Positions 53,841 to 62,752 are shown, numbered from the stretch's first letter. The stretch: DNA of 64,000 nucleotides from DATMBF01 sp035559595 (GCA_035559595.1 DATMBF010000020.1:124001-188000), one strand, 5' to 3'. Notes: generated by a model not told the origin, from the letters alone. Numbers and translations are program-made.

Positions 53841-54749
53841 TTACTTGGAGACGCCAACGCGCTCGGAAAGAGCCCTCTCCAGGGCATTGAGGCGCATCTG
53901 GAGATCGGTCAGTGTGGCGGGAATCGTTGAATGCAAATCGTGCAGCTCCTGTGCGCGCATCTCGTCAAGCTTCACATGAAGCTGCTGGATCATGAGCTCT
54001 GATTTGAGATTCACCTGATAATCGAGCTCGGCCTTCAGTCGGTCTTTTTTCTGGGCGCGGTTCTGACTCATCATAATCACGGGCGCCTGGATAGCTGCAA
54101 GACAGGAAAGCATAAGATTCAGAAAGATAAAGGGATATTCGTCAAACGGATGGAACCAAAGCTGAATGGAGTTGACAGCCATCCAACCGAAAAGAAACAC
54201 ACCAAATGCGATAATGAATTTCCAGCTGCCGCCGAACTCCGCAATTTTATCTGCAAGACGATCGCCAAAACTCAGATGCTCTTCGATCTCTTCGTTAACG
54301 TTTTTTGAGGCGAGGGAGGTGACAAGCTCGTTCGTCGCGCGGAGTCGTTTGCCGATTTCGCTTACCATCGAAATGGCGACGGCCGGACGCGCCATCAGGA
54401 AGGAGATCAATTCTTCCCTTTTCATTTCGAGCAGACGACAGTCTTCAATAGCCGTTGCTGTTGCCGTTCGAGGCAGACCATCAATGATGGACAGCTCTCC
54501 GAAAAATTCCCCTTCATGAAGAACCGACACCGCCATCTGCTTTTGCGGGGCATCAACGGGAACGGAAATCTCGATTGACCCCTCTTCTATGACAAACATC
54601 GAATCGCCTGCATCACCTTTTTTGAAAAGGACCTGTCCCTTTCGCAGCGTACGGCGATGCCATAAACCGGTCAACACTCGGTGGTCTTCCGGCGAGAGCT
54701 GCTCAAAGATAGGAATCTTGGCTATGAATTCTTCGGAGACCATAATCAA
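53841..54749 (-). CDS. Cyclic-nucleotide-binding domain fused to DUF1003 membrane domain
   Basis: This is a 302-residue protein. Residues about 10-130 form a cNMP-binding jelly roll (QVLFKKGDAGDSMFVIEEGS, then GEFFGELSIIDGLPRTATAT, the phosphate-binding cassette). DUF1003 follows, with LSFGDRLADKIAEFGGSWKF, two membrane helices (IIAFGVFLFGWMAVNSIQLW; LNLMLSCLAAIQAPVIMMS) and a charged coiled coil of about 70 residues. A ligand-gated membrane role is likely but unknown in detail. The start could be MIMVSEEF or MVSEEF two codons later. Confidence 0.88.
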   Translation of the reverse strand: MIMVSEEFIAKIPIFEQLSPEDHRVLTGLWHRRTLRKGQVLFKKGDAGDSMFVIEEGSIEISVPVDAPQKQMAVSVLHEGEFFGELSIIDGLPRTATATAIEDCRLLEMKREELISFLMARPAVAISMVSEIGKRLRATNELVTSLASKNVNEEIEEHLSFGDRLADKIAEFGGSWKFIIAFGVFLFGWMAVNSIQLWFHPFDEYPFIFLNLMLSCLAAIQAPVIMMSQNRAQKKDRLKAELDYQVNLKSELMIQQLHVKLDEMRAQELHDLHSTIPATLTDLQMRLNALERALSERVGVSK

Positions 54750-54786
54750 TTGATGGGAATCAAGTTACAAAAGTGGGGTGAAATAA

Positions 54787-54814
54787 GAAAGTCCTGCCGG
54801 ATGACAGGACTTTC
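54787..54814 (-). terminator. Probable terminator of the M20 dipeptidase gene
   Basis: GAAAGTCCTG (54787-54796) and CAGGACTTTC (54805-54814) form a perfect 10-bp stem with an 8-nt loop. On the minus strand TTATTTC follows. It lies 37 bp past the dipeptidase stop. Confidence 0.65.
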
Positions 54815-54850
54815 ACGATGGCGCACGTATTGTTTCAGATCGGAATCGGG

Positions 54851-56239
54851 CTACTTTTTCTTGCCATTCCTCCAATAATTGGGCAATTCGTTATAGAAAT
54901 GGACAGATGTGCGAATTCCCCCGAAAAAGTTATCCAGGTTCAGATGCTCGTCTGGAGCGTGGGCGTTCTCGTCCGGAAGACCGAATCCGAGCAGCACAGT
55001 GTCGAGACCGAGGATTTGTTTGAACTGGACAACGATCGGGATCGATCCACCCTCGCGCTGGTAGAGTGGCTTCTTGCCGAATCCTTTTTCGAGTGCCGCA
55101 ACAGCCGCCCGCACCCCGGGGCTATCAATCGGTGTAATCGCCGGCTCGCCGCCATGCAGTGCGCGAATTTTTACTTGAACCGTTTTCGGGGCAATGTTCA
55201 TGATGTGTTTCTCAAAAAGCTTCGCAGCCTTATCCGATTTCTGATCCGGTACGAGGCGCATCGAAATTTTCGCGAACGCTTTCGCGGGAAGAACGGTCTT
55301 CGCTCCTTCGCCGGTGTATCCACCCCAAATCCCGTTGCATTCCAAGGTCGGTCGAGCCCACAATCGTTCCAGTGTTGTAAATCCCTTTTCCCCATACAAC
55401 TGGGCAACGCCGAGATCCTTCGCGTACTTCTTGTCATTCCACGGCAGCTTTCTAAATGCAGCGCGCTCTGCCTTCGTTAGCGGACGAACGTCTTTGTAGA
55501 AATCTTTGATCGTCACTTTTCCGTTCTTGTCATGCAGTGCTGCGATCATTTCGCTGAGAGCCTGGATGGGGTTGTGGACGGAACCTCCGAAGGAGCCTGA
55601 GTGAAGATCGCGATTCGGTCCGGTCACCTCCACCTCCATGTAAGCAAGTCCCCGGAGTCCGTAACAGACAGATGGAACACCTTTAGCAAACATCGAGGAA
55701 TCGGAGATAAGAACGAGATCGGCTTTGAGCAGGTCCTTATGAGACTTCACGAAATCTTCCAGATGGGCACTTCCAACCTCCTCCTCCCCTTCAATGAGCA
55801 TTTTGATATTGATTGGAAGCTTTCCATTCTGCTTCATGTACGCTTCGATGGCTTTGAAATGAATATAGACCTGGCCTTTATCGTCGGCTGAGCCCCGGGC
55901 GTAGAGGTTGCCATCGCGGATAGTCGCCTCAAACGGAGGGGAGGTCCAGAGATTGAGCGGATCCACAGGCTGAACGTCGTAGTGACCGTAGAAGAGGACG
56001 GTAGGTTTGCCGGGAGCACCAAGCCATTCGCTGTAGACAATCGGATGGCCGGGCGTTTCCATGATCTGGACATTCTGCATACCAATGGTGCGCATCTGAT
56101 CTGCCACCCACTCTGCACAGCGGCTCATGTCATTCTTATGATTCTGCTGAGAGCTGACGCTGGGGATGGCAAGGAAATCTTTTAGCTCTGTGAGATAACG
56201 ATCTTTATTGGAATCAATAAAAGAGAGAATGTTCTGCAT
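54851..56239 (-). CDS. M20-family metallodipeptidase
   Basis: This 462-residue cytosolic peptidase has VLFYGHYDVQPVDPLNLWTS (zinc His and Asp), ARGSADDKGQVYIHFKA (bridging Asp), MLIEGEEEVGSAHLEDF (catalytic and zinc Glu), DLVLISDSSMFAKG, and the final zinc His in PDENAHAPDEHLNLDN. The dimerisation insert carries DLHSGSFGGSVHNPIQAL. This is the CNDP/DapE-like subgroup usually annotated as a dipeptidase; the natural substrate is unknown. A promoter (56297-56325) lies about 60 bp upstream. Confidence 0.94.
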   Translation of the reverse strand: MQNILSFIDSNKDRYLTELKDFLAIPSVSSQQNHKNDMSRCAEWVADQMRTIGMQNVQIMETPGHPIVYSEWLGAPGKPTVLFYGHYDVQPVDPLNLWTSPPFEATIRDGNLYARGSADDKGQVYIHFKAIEAYMKQNGKLPINIKMLIEGEEEVGSAHLEDFVKSHKDLLKADLVLISDSSMFAKGVPSVCYGLRGLAYMEVEVTGPNRDLHSGSFGGSVHNPIQALSEMIAALHDKNGKVTIKDFYKDVRPLTKAERAAFRKLPWNDKKYAKDLGVAQLYGEKGFTTLERLWARPTLECNGIWGGYTGEGAKTVLPAKAFAKISMRLVPDQKSDKAAKLFEKHIMNIAPKTVQVKIRALHGGEPAITPIDSPGVRAAVAALEKGFGKKPLYQREGGSIPIVVQFKQILGLDTVLLGFGLPDENAHAPDEHLNLDNFFGGIRTSVHFYNELPNYWRNGKKK

Positions 56240-56296
56240 ATCAGTTTGAGCCTTTCGAGTGTGCGATGTGAGAGGAAAGACTTGAGGGACAGGAAA

Positions 56297-56325
56297 AATA
56301 TAGTTAGAGGATGCGGGAAAGGCAA
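56297..56325 (-). promoter_or_regulatory. Sigma-70 promoter of the M20 dipeptidase gene
   Basis: Minus strand TTGCCT (56325-56320), 17 bp, TATATT (56302-56297). Confidence 0.65.
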
Positions 56326-56456
56326 GGACGATGGAAAACTATGGAAATACCGGAGCCGAAGGACGACGTTCCTACTCGATGGGTTGACCAAGGAAGACAG
56401 GACTCGCACCACTGTGTAACCCCGGGGGTGTCTCTGCGTATAAGAACGCGGCAAGT

Positions 56457-56663
56457 ATGAGTAAATTTCTCCTCTGGCTAATCCTCCTCGTCATGTGCTG
56501 GCCCCTGGCTCTGCTCGGGCTGGTTGTTTATCCACTCGTCTGGCTTCTCCTCCTGCCGTTCCGCATCGTCGGAATCGCCGTAGAAGGTGTTCTTCAACTG
56601 CTTAAAGCACTGATTCTTCTTCCCTCTCGTATTTTGAACTCCTTCCCTCGGCGCGTCGTCTGA
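56457..56663 (+). CDS. Small hydrophobic membrane protein
   Basis: This 68-residue protein is almost wholly membrane-embedded: MSKFLLWLILLVMCWPLALL, then GLVVYPLVWLLLLPFRIVGI and AVEGVLQLLKALILLPSRIL. It has a short Arg-containing tail. I do not recognise a family. Pro and Trp spacing suggests two helices in a hairpin. It precedes the haem genes on the same strand by about 175 bp, so a shared transcript is possible but the hemX promoter lies between them. Confidence 0.6.
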   Translation: MSKFLLWLILLVMCWPLALLGLVVYPLVWLLLLPFRIVGIAVEGVLQLLKALILLPSRILNSFPRRVV

Positions 56664-56771
56664 TTCAGTCGGACCGCTCGCAGACCAAGCTTTTTCATTT
56701 CCAAGAAATCCTTTCGGCTCTTTCCTGATCTCTTCTTAGAATCAGGAATCAATCCCACAATACCTCCAACA

Positions 56772-56800
56772 TTGCGAATGGCACAACATTTGCCTAAATT
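56772..56800 (+). promoter_or_regulatory. Sigma-70-type promoter of the haem operon
   Basis: TTGCGA (56772-56777), 17 bp, TAAATT (56795-56800). The predicted RNA start is near 56807, about 31 nt before an ATT that I take as the hemX start. A small inverted repeat (TTCCTGAT/ATCAGGAA, 56722-56748) lies upstream and could end the preceding small gene. Confidence 0.55.
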
Positions 56801-56837
56801 TTGAGCGGTTTTTGAATTTATCGCGGAGTTACCGAGC

Positions 56838-57656
56838 ATTCTCATCGATCTTCTCAATACCGCTCTCCCCTTCCTCTACCTCGCCGTGGTCTGGATGTAT
56901 GGGAAGGCTTTTTTCTCGGACGTCGAGCTTGCCAAGAGGCTCAAGACACCCTTGCTCAGTGGCGTTGTCGTTCTGCATGCAATCTACCTCGTTCTGAGGA
57001 CAATCGAGTTCAACCATCCTCCGATCACCACCATCTTTGAAATCCTCACACTTCTTGCTTTTTCGATCGCTCTCGTTTATCTCGGAATCGAATTGCGCTC
57101 CAAGGCAAAAGAGACCGGTTATTTCATCCTCAACATCGCCTTCTTCTTTCAGATCGGCTCGACAATTTTCATTCAGGATTTAACCGAAGTTCCTGATGTC
57201 CTGCGAAGCAATTTGTTGGGGCTGCATGTCTCGAGCGCTCTCTTCGGATACGCTGCCATCACGATTTCAGCCGTCTACGGGTTCCTGTATCTCATGCTAT
57301 ATCACGAGATCAAAATGAATCAATTTGGCGTCATCTACAAGAAGCTCCCGAGTCTCGAAACGCTCGAGCGAATGAGCTATTCGGCGTTCAAAATTGCTTT
57401 TGTTTTCCTTGGACTTTCCATGCTCGTCGGATTCATCTGGCTACCGCAGGCCAACGTGGAGTTCTCGTACACGGATCCGAAGCTTGTCGGCACGCTGGCT
57501 GTCTGGGCGCTGTACGGCCTGGGGATTATCGCGAAACACTCCGGAGGCTGGCAAGGGCGGCGGGTGATGATCCTTGCCATCTGCGGCTTCGTGTTTTCGA
57601 TCTTCTCCCTCACGGTCGTCAACGTGTTCTTCAGCAGTTTTCACGGATTCTATTGA
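56838..57656 (+). CDS. hemX: HemX/CcsA-like membrane protein, probable ATT start
   Basis: This eight-helix membrane protein of the cytochrome c assembly (CcsA/ResC) superfamily lies directly before hemA, as hemX does in Bacillus. It has LHVSSALFGYAAITISAVYG, FLYLMLYHEIK and the C-terminal VVNVFFSSFHGFY with a conserved His. In Bacillus HemX lowers HemA levels. The first standard start (GTG 56886) would cut off half of the first helix. The open frame upstream reads ILIDLLNTALPFLYLAVVW, beginning at ATT 56838, with GGAG 9 nt before it. I therefore propose an ATT start (272 residues). Its stop overlaps hemA (TGATG). Confidence 0.8.
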   Translation: MLIDLLNTALPFLYLAVVWMYGKAFFSDVELAKRLKTPLLSGVVVLHAIYLVLRTIEFNHPPITTIFEILTLLAFSIALVYLGIELRSKAKETGYFILNIAFFFQIGSTIFIQDLTEVPDVLRSNLLGLHVSSALFGYAAITISAVYGFLYLMLYHEIKMNQFGVIYKKLPSLETLERMSYSAFKIAFVFLGLSMLVGFIWLPQANVEFSYTDPKLVGTLAVWALYGLGIIAKHSGGWQGRRVMILAICGFVFSIFSLTVVNVFFSSFHGFY

Positions 57657-58969
57657 TGAATCTCCTCTGCATCGGCATATCGCACCACACCGCTCCAATC
57701 GAAGTCCGTGAAAAGCTCTGGTTCTCGGATGATGAAATCATTGCATCCCTTCCCCATCTCACAGACGCATCCTATGGCGAGGCCGTCCTTTTCTCAACCT
57801 GCAATCGTACTGAGCTCTACGTGCTGACAGAGACCGCACGCACAGAGGAGCTTAAGCAATTGCTTATCGGTCGTAAAAGCGCTGCAGCAACTGTTCACAT
57901 GCAACACTTGTTCGTCCATACCGACAGGTCGGCCGTGGAGCACCTTTTTCGTGTCGCTGCCGGTGTCGATTCCATGATCCTTGGCGATGTGCAGATTCTC
58001 TCACAAATCAAACACGGGTATAAACTTGCGCAGCGGCAGGGAACGGTAGGTCCGGTGTTGAACAAGCTTTTCCAGTCCGCCTTTCACGCCGGAAAGCGGG
58101 CGCGCACAGAAACGGCAATTGGGGAGGGGGCGATCTCGGTGAGCTACGCGGCGGTTGAGCTCGCAGGTCGAATCTTTGACCACATGGCAAAAAAGACGGC
58201 GTTGGTTGTCGGTGCAGGTGAAATGGCCGAACTTACAGCAAAACACCTCCGCGGCAAAGATATCGGTCGGCTCTGGATCACCAATCGCACGAAGGAACGA
58301 GCAGAGAATCTGAGTATGCGAGTTGGAGGATCAGTGATTCCTTTTGATTCGTTCCATCAATATCTTCCCGAGGTGGATATTCTCATCTCCTCGATTGAGG
58401 CCGATCGCTTCGTGTTGACAGTCGACGATGTCCGCCGCATCGTCAAGCACCGGGAGGCACCGTTGTTCTTGATCGACATAGGAGTTCCTCGAAACCTCGA
58501 TCCCGCCGCAAAAAATTTGGAGAACGTCTTCCTGTACGACATCGATAGCCTTCAGCACATTGTCGATGAGAATTTGCACAAGCGTTCGGCTGCACTTCCG
58601 CTTGTTACAACCATCATCAAAGAAGAACTGGCTGAGTTCGACCGCTGGCAAATGTCCCTCGCGGCAAACCCGACGATCTCGGAGCTCATCGAAAAGGCTG
58701 AGCACATCCGCCAAGAAGAGGTCGAGAACAACCTCAATCGATTCGAACGACGGGACAAAGAGTTGATCGATCTCGTCACCAAGAGGATTGTTAACAAGAT
58801 TCTCCATACCCCCATCGTGAATCTCAAAAACGGCCAGGGCTCCGCTCCTCAGAGTATCATTCAGAAGATTGCTTTGGTGCGCTCACTCTTCGGACTGGAC
58901 AGTACTAACGGCTCCCGCGGCATGAACGAGGAACACTCCCGAGAGAAGGATCGTACGAATGACGGTTGA
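57656..58969 (+). CDS. hemA: Glutamyl-tRNA reductase
   Basis: HemA reduces glutamyl-tRNA to glutamate semialdehyde, the first step of the C5 haem pathway. The 437-residue protein has the start NLLCIGISHHTAPIEVREKL, catalytic Cys49 in VLFSTCNRTELY, and GVDSMILGDVQILSQIKHGY. The NADPH-binding fold has TALVVGAGEMAELTAKHL, and a C-terminal dimerisation helix follows. The start is ATG 57656. Its end overlaps hemC by 11 bp. The C5 route needs hemL, which is not in the window. Confidence 0.97.
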   Translation: MNLLCIGISHHTAPIEVREKLWFSDDEIIASLPHLTDASYGEAVLFSTCNRTELYVLTETARTEELKQLLIGRKSAAATVHMQHLFVHTDRSAVEHLFRVAAGVDSMILGDVQILSQIKHGYKLAQRQGTVGPVLNKLFQSAFHAGKRARTETAIGEGAISVSYAAVELAGRIFDHMAKKTALVVGAGEMAELTAKHLRGKDIGRLWITNRTKERAENLSMRVGGSVIPFDSFHQYLPEVDILISSIEADRFVLTVDDVRRIVKHREAPLFLIDIGVPRNLDPAAKNLENVFLYDIDSLQHIVDENLHKRSAALPLVTTIIKEELAEFDRWQMSLAANPTISELIEKAEHIRQEEVENNLNRFERRDKELIDLVTKRIVNKILHTPIVNLKNGQGSAPQSIIQKIALVRSLFGLDSTNGSRGMNEEHSREKDRTNDG

Positions 58970-59924
58970 GCGGATCAGCATCGGCACGCGCGGGAGCAAA
59001 CTCGCACTTTGGCAAGCCCATCATATCAAATCACAACTCACCTCTCGGTTTCCTTCTCTCTCAGTCGAAATCCGTATCATCAAAACGTTAGGAGACAAGA
59101 TTCTCGATTCCGCTCTCTCGAAGATCGGTGATAAGGGATTGTTTACGAAGGAAATCGAGCACGCACTCCTTGCAGGCGAAATCGATCTTGCCGTCCACAG
59201 TCTAAAAGACATTCCGACAAAGTTACCGGATGGACTTATCATCGGCGCAGTTACGGAGCGAGAGGATGTTCGAGATGTTTTCCTTGCACATCCTCGGCTG
59301 AGCAACACACGGTTCGCCGAACTCCCTCAAGGGGCAACTATCGCAACCGGAAGTCTGCGTCGCGCATGTCAGATCCTCAGTCATCGACCTGATCTTCGGA
59401 TCGTCGATATACGCGGCAACCTCAACACGCGAATCGAGAAATTCGAGCAGTCCGATTGGCACGGAATGATTCTGGCAAAAGCAGGATTGACGAGATTGGG
59501 TTTGGAGGAAAGAATTTCTGAAGTGCTTTCGCCAATGTTCATGCTCCCCGCCGTCGGACAAGGAGCGCTGGGAATAGAGGTGAGAGGAGATGACACGAAC
59601 ATCAGAGACCTTGTTCACCATCTCCATCACGAGCCGACGGCCGTGGCGGTAACCTGCGAACGGGCGCTGTTGAGACGGCTTGAGGGTGGATGCCAGATTC
59701 CCATAGGAACGTATGGGCGATTGGAAACAGGTGAGCTGCGCATCGATGCGATGGTGGGGAGCCTCGACGGTACAAAGATTGTCAGGGGCACGGCCTCCGG
59801 CAAACCGGAAGAGGCGGAAACACTCGGCTCTGCTTTGGCGGAACAATTGCTGAATCGGGGCGGAAGAGAAATCCTTGATGCGATTCTTTCGGGAACCCGC
59901 AACGTTCGCCAACCTGAGGCATAG
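58959..59924 (+). CDS. hemC: Hydroxymethylbilane synthase (porphobilinogen deaminase)
   Basis: HemC links four porphobilinogens into hydroxymethylbilane. The 321-residue protein has SIGTRGSKLALWQAHHIKSQ, GLFTKEIEHALLAGEIDLAV with HSLKDIPT, GSLRRACQI and VDIRGNLNTRIEKF. Cys245 in LEGGCQIPIGTY holds the dipyrromethane cofactor. It overlaps hemA and lies 2 bp before hemD. hemB, which supplies its substrate, is not in view. Confidence 0.97.
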   Translation: MTVERISIGTRGSKLALWQAHHIKSQLTSRFPSLSVEIRIIKTLGDKILDSALSKIGDKGLFTKEIEHALLAGEIDLAVHSLKDIPTKLPDGLIIGAVTEREDVRDVFLAHPRLSNTRFAELPQGATIATGSLRRACQILSHRPDLRIVDIRGNLNTRIEKFEQSDWHGMILAKAGLTRLGLEERISEVLSPMFMLPAVGQGALGIEVRGDDTNIRDLVHHLHHEPTAVAVTCERALLRRLEGGCQIPIGTYGRLETGELRIDAMVGSLDGTKIVRGTASGKPEEAETLGSALAEQLLNRGGREILDAILSGTRNVRQPEA

Positions 59925-59926
59925 CA

Positions 59927-60691
59927 ATGCAACCGCTGGCAGGCAAAACAGTTTTGATCACACGTGCAGAAGGGGATGCGGATGAGTTTACGAAAATGCT
60001 TCAAGCCCTTGGCGCCAGAACTGTGCATCTACCGGCAATCGCCATTGCCGATCCTGATTCGTGGGAACCGGTCGACAACGCAATCGATGGTCTTGAGAAG
60101 TATGATGGGGTCTTCTTCACCAGTCGGAACGCTGTCCTGAAGTTCGTTCGGCGACTCGAAGCAAAGGGGGCCAAGAGTATTCTCCTGCAAAAGCAGCTTT
60201 ACGCTGTCGGAGAAAAAACCGAAGAGGCTCTCGAAGAACAAGGTCTAACAGTTGCTGCAACGCCCGAGGTCTACTCCGCTGAAGCACTTGCCGAGTCGTT
60301 TGCGGAGCGCAATGTGGAGGGAAAACGATTTCTCTTTCCACGCAGCAATATCGGAAAAGATATCGTTCCCACGTACTTACGAGAAATGGGAGCAATTGTT
60401 CATGAGATCGTGGTGTACAAAACCGTCTCTCCAACTCAGAAAGATCTCGATGCTGTGCGAAATCCCCTTCACCATGGTGAGATAGACATAGCAACGTTTT
60501 TCAGTCCGTCCGCGGTAAGGAACTTCATTCAGATGATGGGGAAGAATTCGTTGCAACAAACTGTCATAGCCGTGATCGGACCGGCGACAGCGAGCGCAAC
60601 GGCGGAGGTCGGTCTCAAGGCAACTATCATTGCAAAGCAAGCGACATCGGAGTCGCTCGTTGAAGCGATACGGGGGTATTTTGGGAATTAA
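59927..60691 (+). CDS. hemD: Uroporphyrinogen-III synthase
   Basis: HemD closes and inverts ring D of hydroxymethylbilane to give uroporphyrinogen III. The 254-residue protein has the two-lobed fold with weak conservation usual for the family: AGKTVLITRAEGDADEFTKM, GVFFTSRNAVLKFVRRLEAK, AVGEKTEEALEEQGL and IATFFSPSAVRNFIQMMG with VIGPATASATAEVGL. Position between hemC and hemE settles the call. A run of period-7 repeats follows its stop. Confidence 0.93.
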   Translation: MQPLAGKTVLITRAEGDADEFTKMLQALGARTVHLPAIAIADPDSWEPVDNAIDGLEKYDGVFFTSRNAVLKFVRRLEAKGAKSILLQKQLYAVGEKTEEALEEQGLTVAATPEVYSAEALAESFAERNVEGKRFLFPRSNIGKDIVPTYLREMGAIVHEIVVYKTVSPTQKDLDAVRNPLHHGEIDIATFFSPSAVRNFIQMMGKNSLQQTVIAVIGPATASATAEVGLKATIIAKQATSESLVEAIRGYFGN

Positions 60692-60692
60692 G

Positions 60693-60748
60693 TTGCGAGG
60701 TTGGGGTTTCGAGTTCCGAGTTGGGGTTCAAAGTCTAAAGTTTAAAGT
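60693..60748 (+). repeat. Degenerate period-7 tandem repeat between hemD and hemE
   Basis: Eight units of 7 bp in a row: TTGCGAG, GTTGGGG, TTTCGAG, TTCCGAG, TTGGGGT, TCAAAGT, CTAAAGT, TTAAAGT. It ends 11 bp before the hemE ATG and takes the place of a clear ribosome binding site. A second array of other sequence but the same period lies at 62710-62750. Confidence 0.75.
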
Positions 60749-60759
60749 ATGAGTGATTT

Positions 60760-61800
60760 ATGAATGATCTTTTTCTGCGAGCGTGTCGGAGAGAAACGGT
60801 AGAAAGAACACCGGTGTGGATGATGCGTCAGGCGGGGCGCTATTTGCCGGAGTATCGTGCAATCCGGGCTAAAACCGACTTCCTCACGCTCTGCAAAACT
60901 CCCGAGCTTGCCGCTGAGGTCTCCATCCAACCGGTTGATATCCTCGGAGTTGATGCGTGCATCATTTTTTCGGACATCCTTGTCGTTCCGGAAGCAATGG
61001 GAATGGAACTCGTTGTCGAGGAGAACAAAGGAGGGCCTCGCTTTCCGAATCCGCTTCGCTCCAAAGCCGACATCGACAAGCTCCAAGCGCCGGATCCGAC
61101 TTCGAAACTTCGTTTCGTGCTGGACGCAGTCAGACTTACTCGGCAGAGTCTCAACGGACGAGTGCCTCTTATCGGATTCAGCGGTTCGCCATGGACGCTT
61201 GCCACGTATATGATCGAAGGATCGGCCTCGAAGAACTTCCGTTACATCAAAGAGCTCATCTACTCCGATCCCAAGACAGCCCACGCTTTGCTTGATAAGG
61301 TCGCCCGCACTGTTGCAACCTACCTGAGCGCAAAGATCGAAGCAGGAGCACAGGCGGTGCAGATTTTCGACACGTGGGGCGGGATTCTGCCGCCGGACGA
61401 GTTCAAAGAATTCTCACTTCGCTACATCGAACAGGTGCTTCAGCTCCTTAAACGAAACGGAGCACCTGTCATTGTGTTCTGCAAGGATTGCGGCCATTCC
61501 CTTGAGGCCATCGCCGACCTCAAGCCCGACGTTGTGGGACTTGACTGGACAGTCGACATCGGGAAAGCCCGAATGATGGTCGGATCCTATGTCGCTCTTC
61601 AAGGAAATCTCGACCCCACGGTACTTTATGCGCCGCCGGAAAAAATCCGATCGGCTGTTGGAAAAATTCTCGAAACGTATGGCAAAGGTCCCGGCCATAT
61701 TTTTAATTTAGGACATGGAATTCTTCCCGATGTCCCGGTTGAACATGCCAAGGCAATGATCCGGGCTGTGCAAGAATTGAGTAAACGTTATCATGGATGA
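60760..61800 (+). CDS. hemE: Uroporphyrinogen decarboxylase
   Basis: HemE removes four carboxyls to give coproporphyrinogen III. The 346-residue protein has PVWMMRQAGRYLPEYRAIRA with the substrate-binding Arg, DACIIFSDILVVPEAMGM with the key Asp, GFSGSPWTLATYMIEG, IFDTWGGILPPDEFKEFSLR and FNLGHGILPDVP. All are standard. No good ribosome site precedes the ATG, only the period-7 repeat. It overlaps hemF by 8 bp. Confidence 0.98.
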   Translation: MNDLFLRACRRETVERTPVWMMRQAGRYLPEYRAIRAKTDFLTLCKTPELAAEVSIQPVDILGVDACIIFSDILVVPEAMGMELVVEENKGGPRFPNPLRSKADIDKLQAPDPTSKLRFVLDAVRLTRQSLNGRVPLIGFSGSPWTLATYMIEGSASKNFRYIKELIYSDPKTAHALLDKVARTVATYLSAKIEAGAQAVQIFDTWGGILPPDEFKEFSLRYIEQVLQLLKRNGAPVIVFCKDCGHSLEAIADLKPDVVGLDWTVDIGKARMMVGSYVALQGNLDPTVLYAPPEKIRSAVGKILETYGKGPGHIFNLGHGILPDVPVEHAKAMIRAVQELSKRYHG

Positions 61801-62704
61801 GACAGCCGTCAAGGTGAAGCAGAGTCGCCAGGCTCAAGAGTTTCAAGCTTTCTTTGAAAAGTTGCAGGATACGATTTGTGCAGCTCTTGAAGAGATTGAC
61901 GGCAAAGAGGTGTTCGTTGAGGATCTCTGGACTCACGAGACGGGCGGGGGCGGAAGAACACGCATCATTCAGAACGGCGATGTGTTTGAAAAAGGGGGTG
62001 TGAACACTTCTGCAGTCTCCGGCATTCTCTCGCCGAAGCTTGCCGATCGCTTGGGTGCGAGCGAGCAAGCGTTCTTTGCAACCGGCATCTCACTCGTGCT
62101 TCACCCATACTCTCCGATGATTCCGACCGTCCATACAAACTTTCGCTATCTGGAATTGGCGGACGGCACATTCTGGGTTGGAGGTGGAGCGGATCTGACG
62201 CCGTACTATTTGTTCGATGAAGATGTTCGGCACTTCCACCGAACGTGGAAAGAAGTATGTGACAGGCACAATTCGGAATACTACTCGCGCTTTAAGACGT
62301 GGTGCGATGAGTACTTCTTCCTCCCCCATCGGGCTGAGGGACGCGGAGTTGGAGGAATTTTCTTCGATTACCTCAAAGGAGAGTTCACAAAACTCCACGC
62401 ATTCGTTCGCGATTGTAGCAATGCGTTTCTTCAAGCCTATACTCCGATTGTGAAACGACGACTCAGGGAAAACTGGAGTAAAGAACAAAAGGAGTGGCAA
62501 CTTCATCGCCGCGGGCGTTATGTCGAGTTCAACCTTCTTTACGACCGTGGCACATTGTTCGGACTGGAGACGCGAGGTCGTACCGAATCGATCCTGATGT
62601 CTCTCCCACCAGTTGTGAAGTGGGGGTACAACATTCAGCCAAAGCCCGGCTCACGCGAGGAGCGGCTCATCGAAGTCCTCCGCAATCCGCAACCCTGGGC
62701 ATAA
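61793..62704 (+). CDS. hemF: Coproporphyrinogen III oxidase, oxygen-dependent
   Basis: HemF uses O2 to decarboxylate coproporphyrinogen III to protoporphyrinogen IX. The 303-residue protein has RTRIIQNGDVFEKGGVNTSA, HPYSPMIPTVHTNFRYLE, WVGGGADLTPYY, FFLPHRAEGRGVGGIFFDY and YVEFNLLYDRGTLFGLETRG. Finding HemF, not the radical-SAM HemN, says the organism makes haem with oxygen, at least by this route. A protoporphyrinogen oxidase gene does not follow; the next locus is a broken antiporter gene. Confidence 0.98.
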   Translation: MDETAVKVKQSRQAQEFQAFFEKLQDTICAALEEIDGKEVFVEDLWTHETGGGGRTRIIQNGDVFEKGGVNTSAVSGILSPKLADRLGASEQAFFATGISLVLHPYSPMIPTVHTNFRYLELADGTFWVGGGADLTPYYLFDEDVRHFHRTWKEVCDRHNSEYYSRFKTWCDEYFFLPHRAEGRGVGGIFFDYLKGEFTKLHAFVRDCSNAFLQAYTPIVKRRLRENWSKEQKEWQLHRRGRYVEFNLLYDRGTLFGLETRGRTESILMSLPPVVKWGYNIQPKPGSREERLIEVLRNPQPWA

Positions 62705-62709
62705 TCGTT

Positions 62710-62750
62710 TCTGACGTCTGACTTCTGATCTCCGACCTTTGACCTTGACA
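62710..62750 (+). repeat. Degenerate period-7 tandem repeat after hemF
   Basis: Units TCTGACG, TCTGACT, TCTGATC, TCCGACC, TTTGACC and a last partial TTGACA. The consensus is about TCTGACy. It lies between the hemF stop and the GTG of the antiporter remnant. Confidence 0.75.
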
Positions 62751-62752
62751 CT

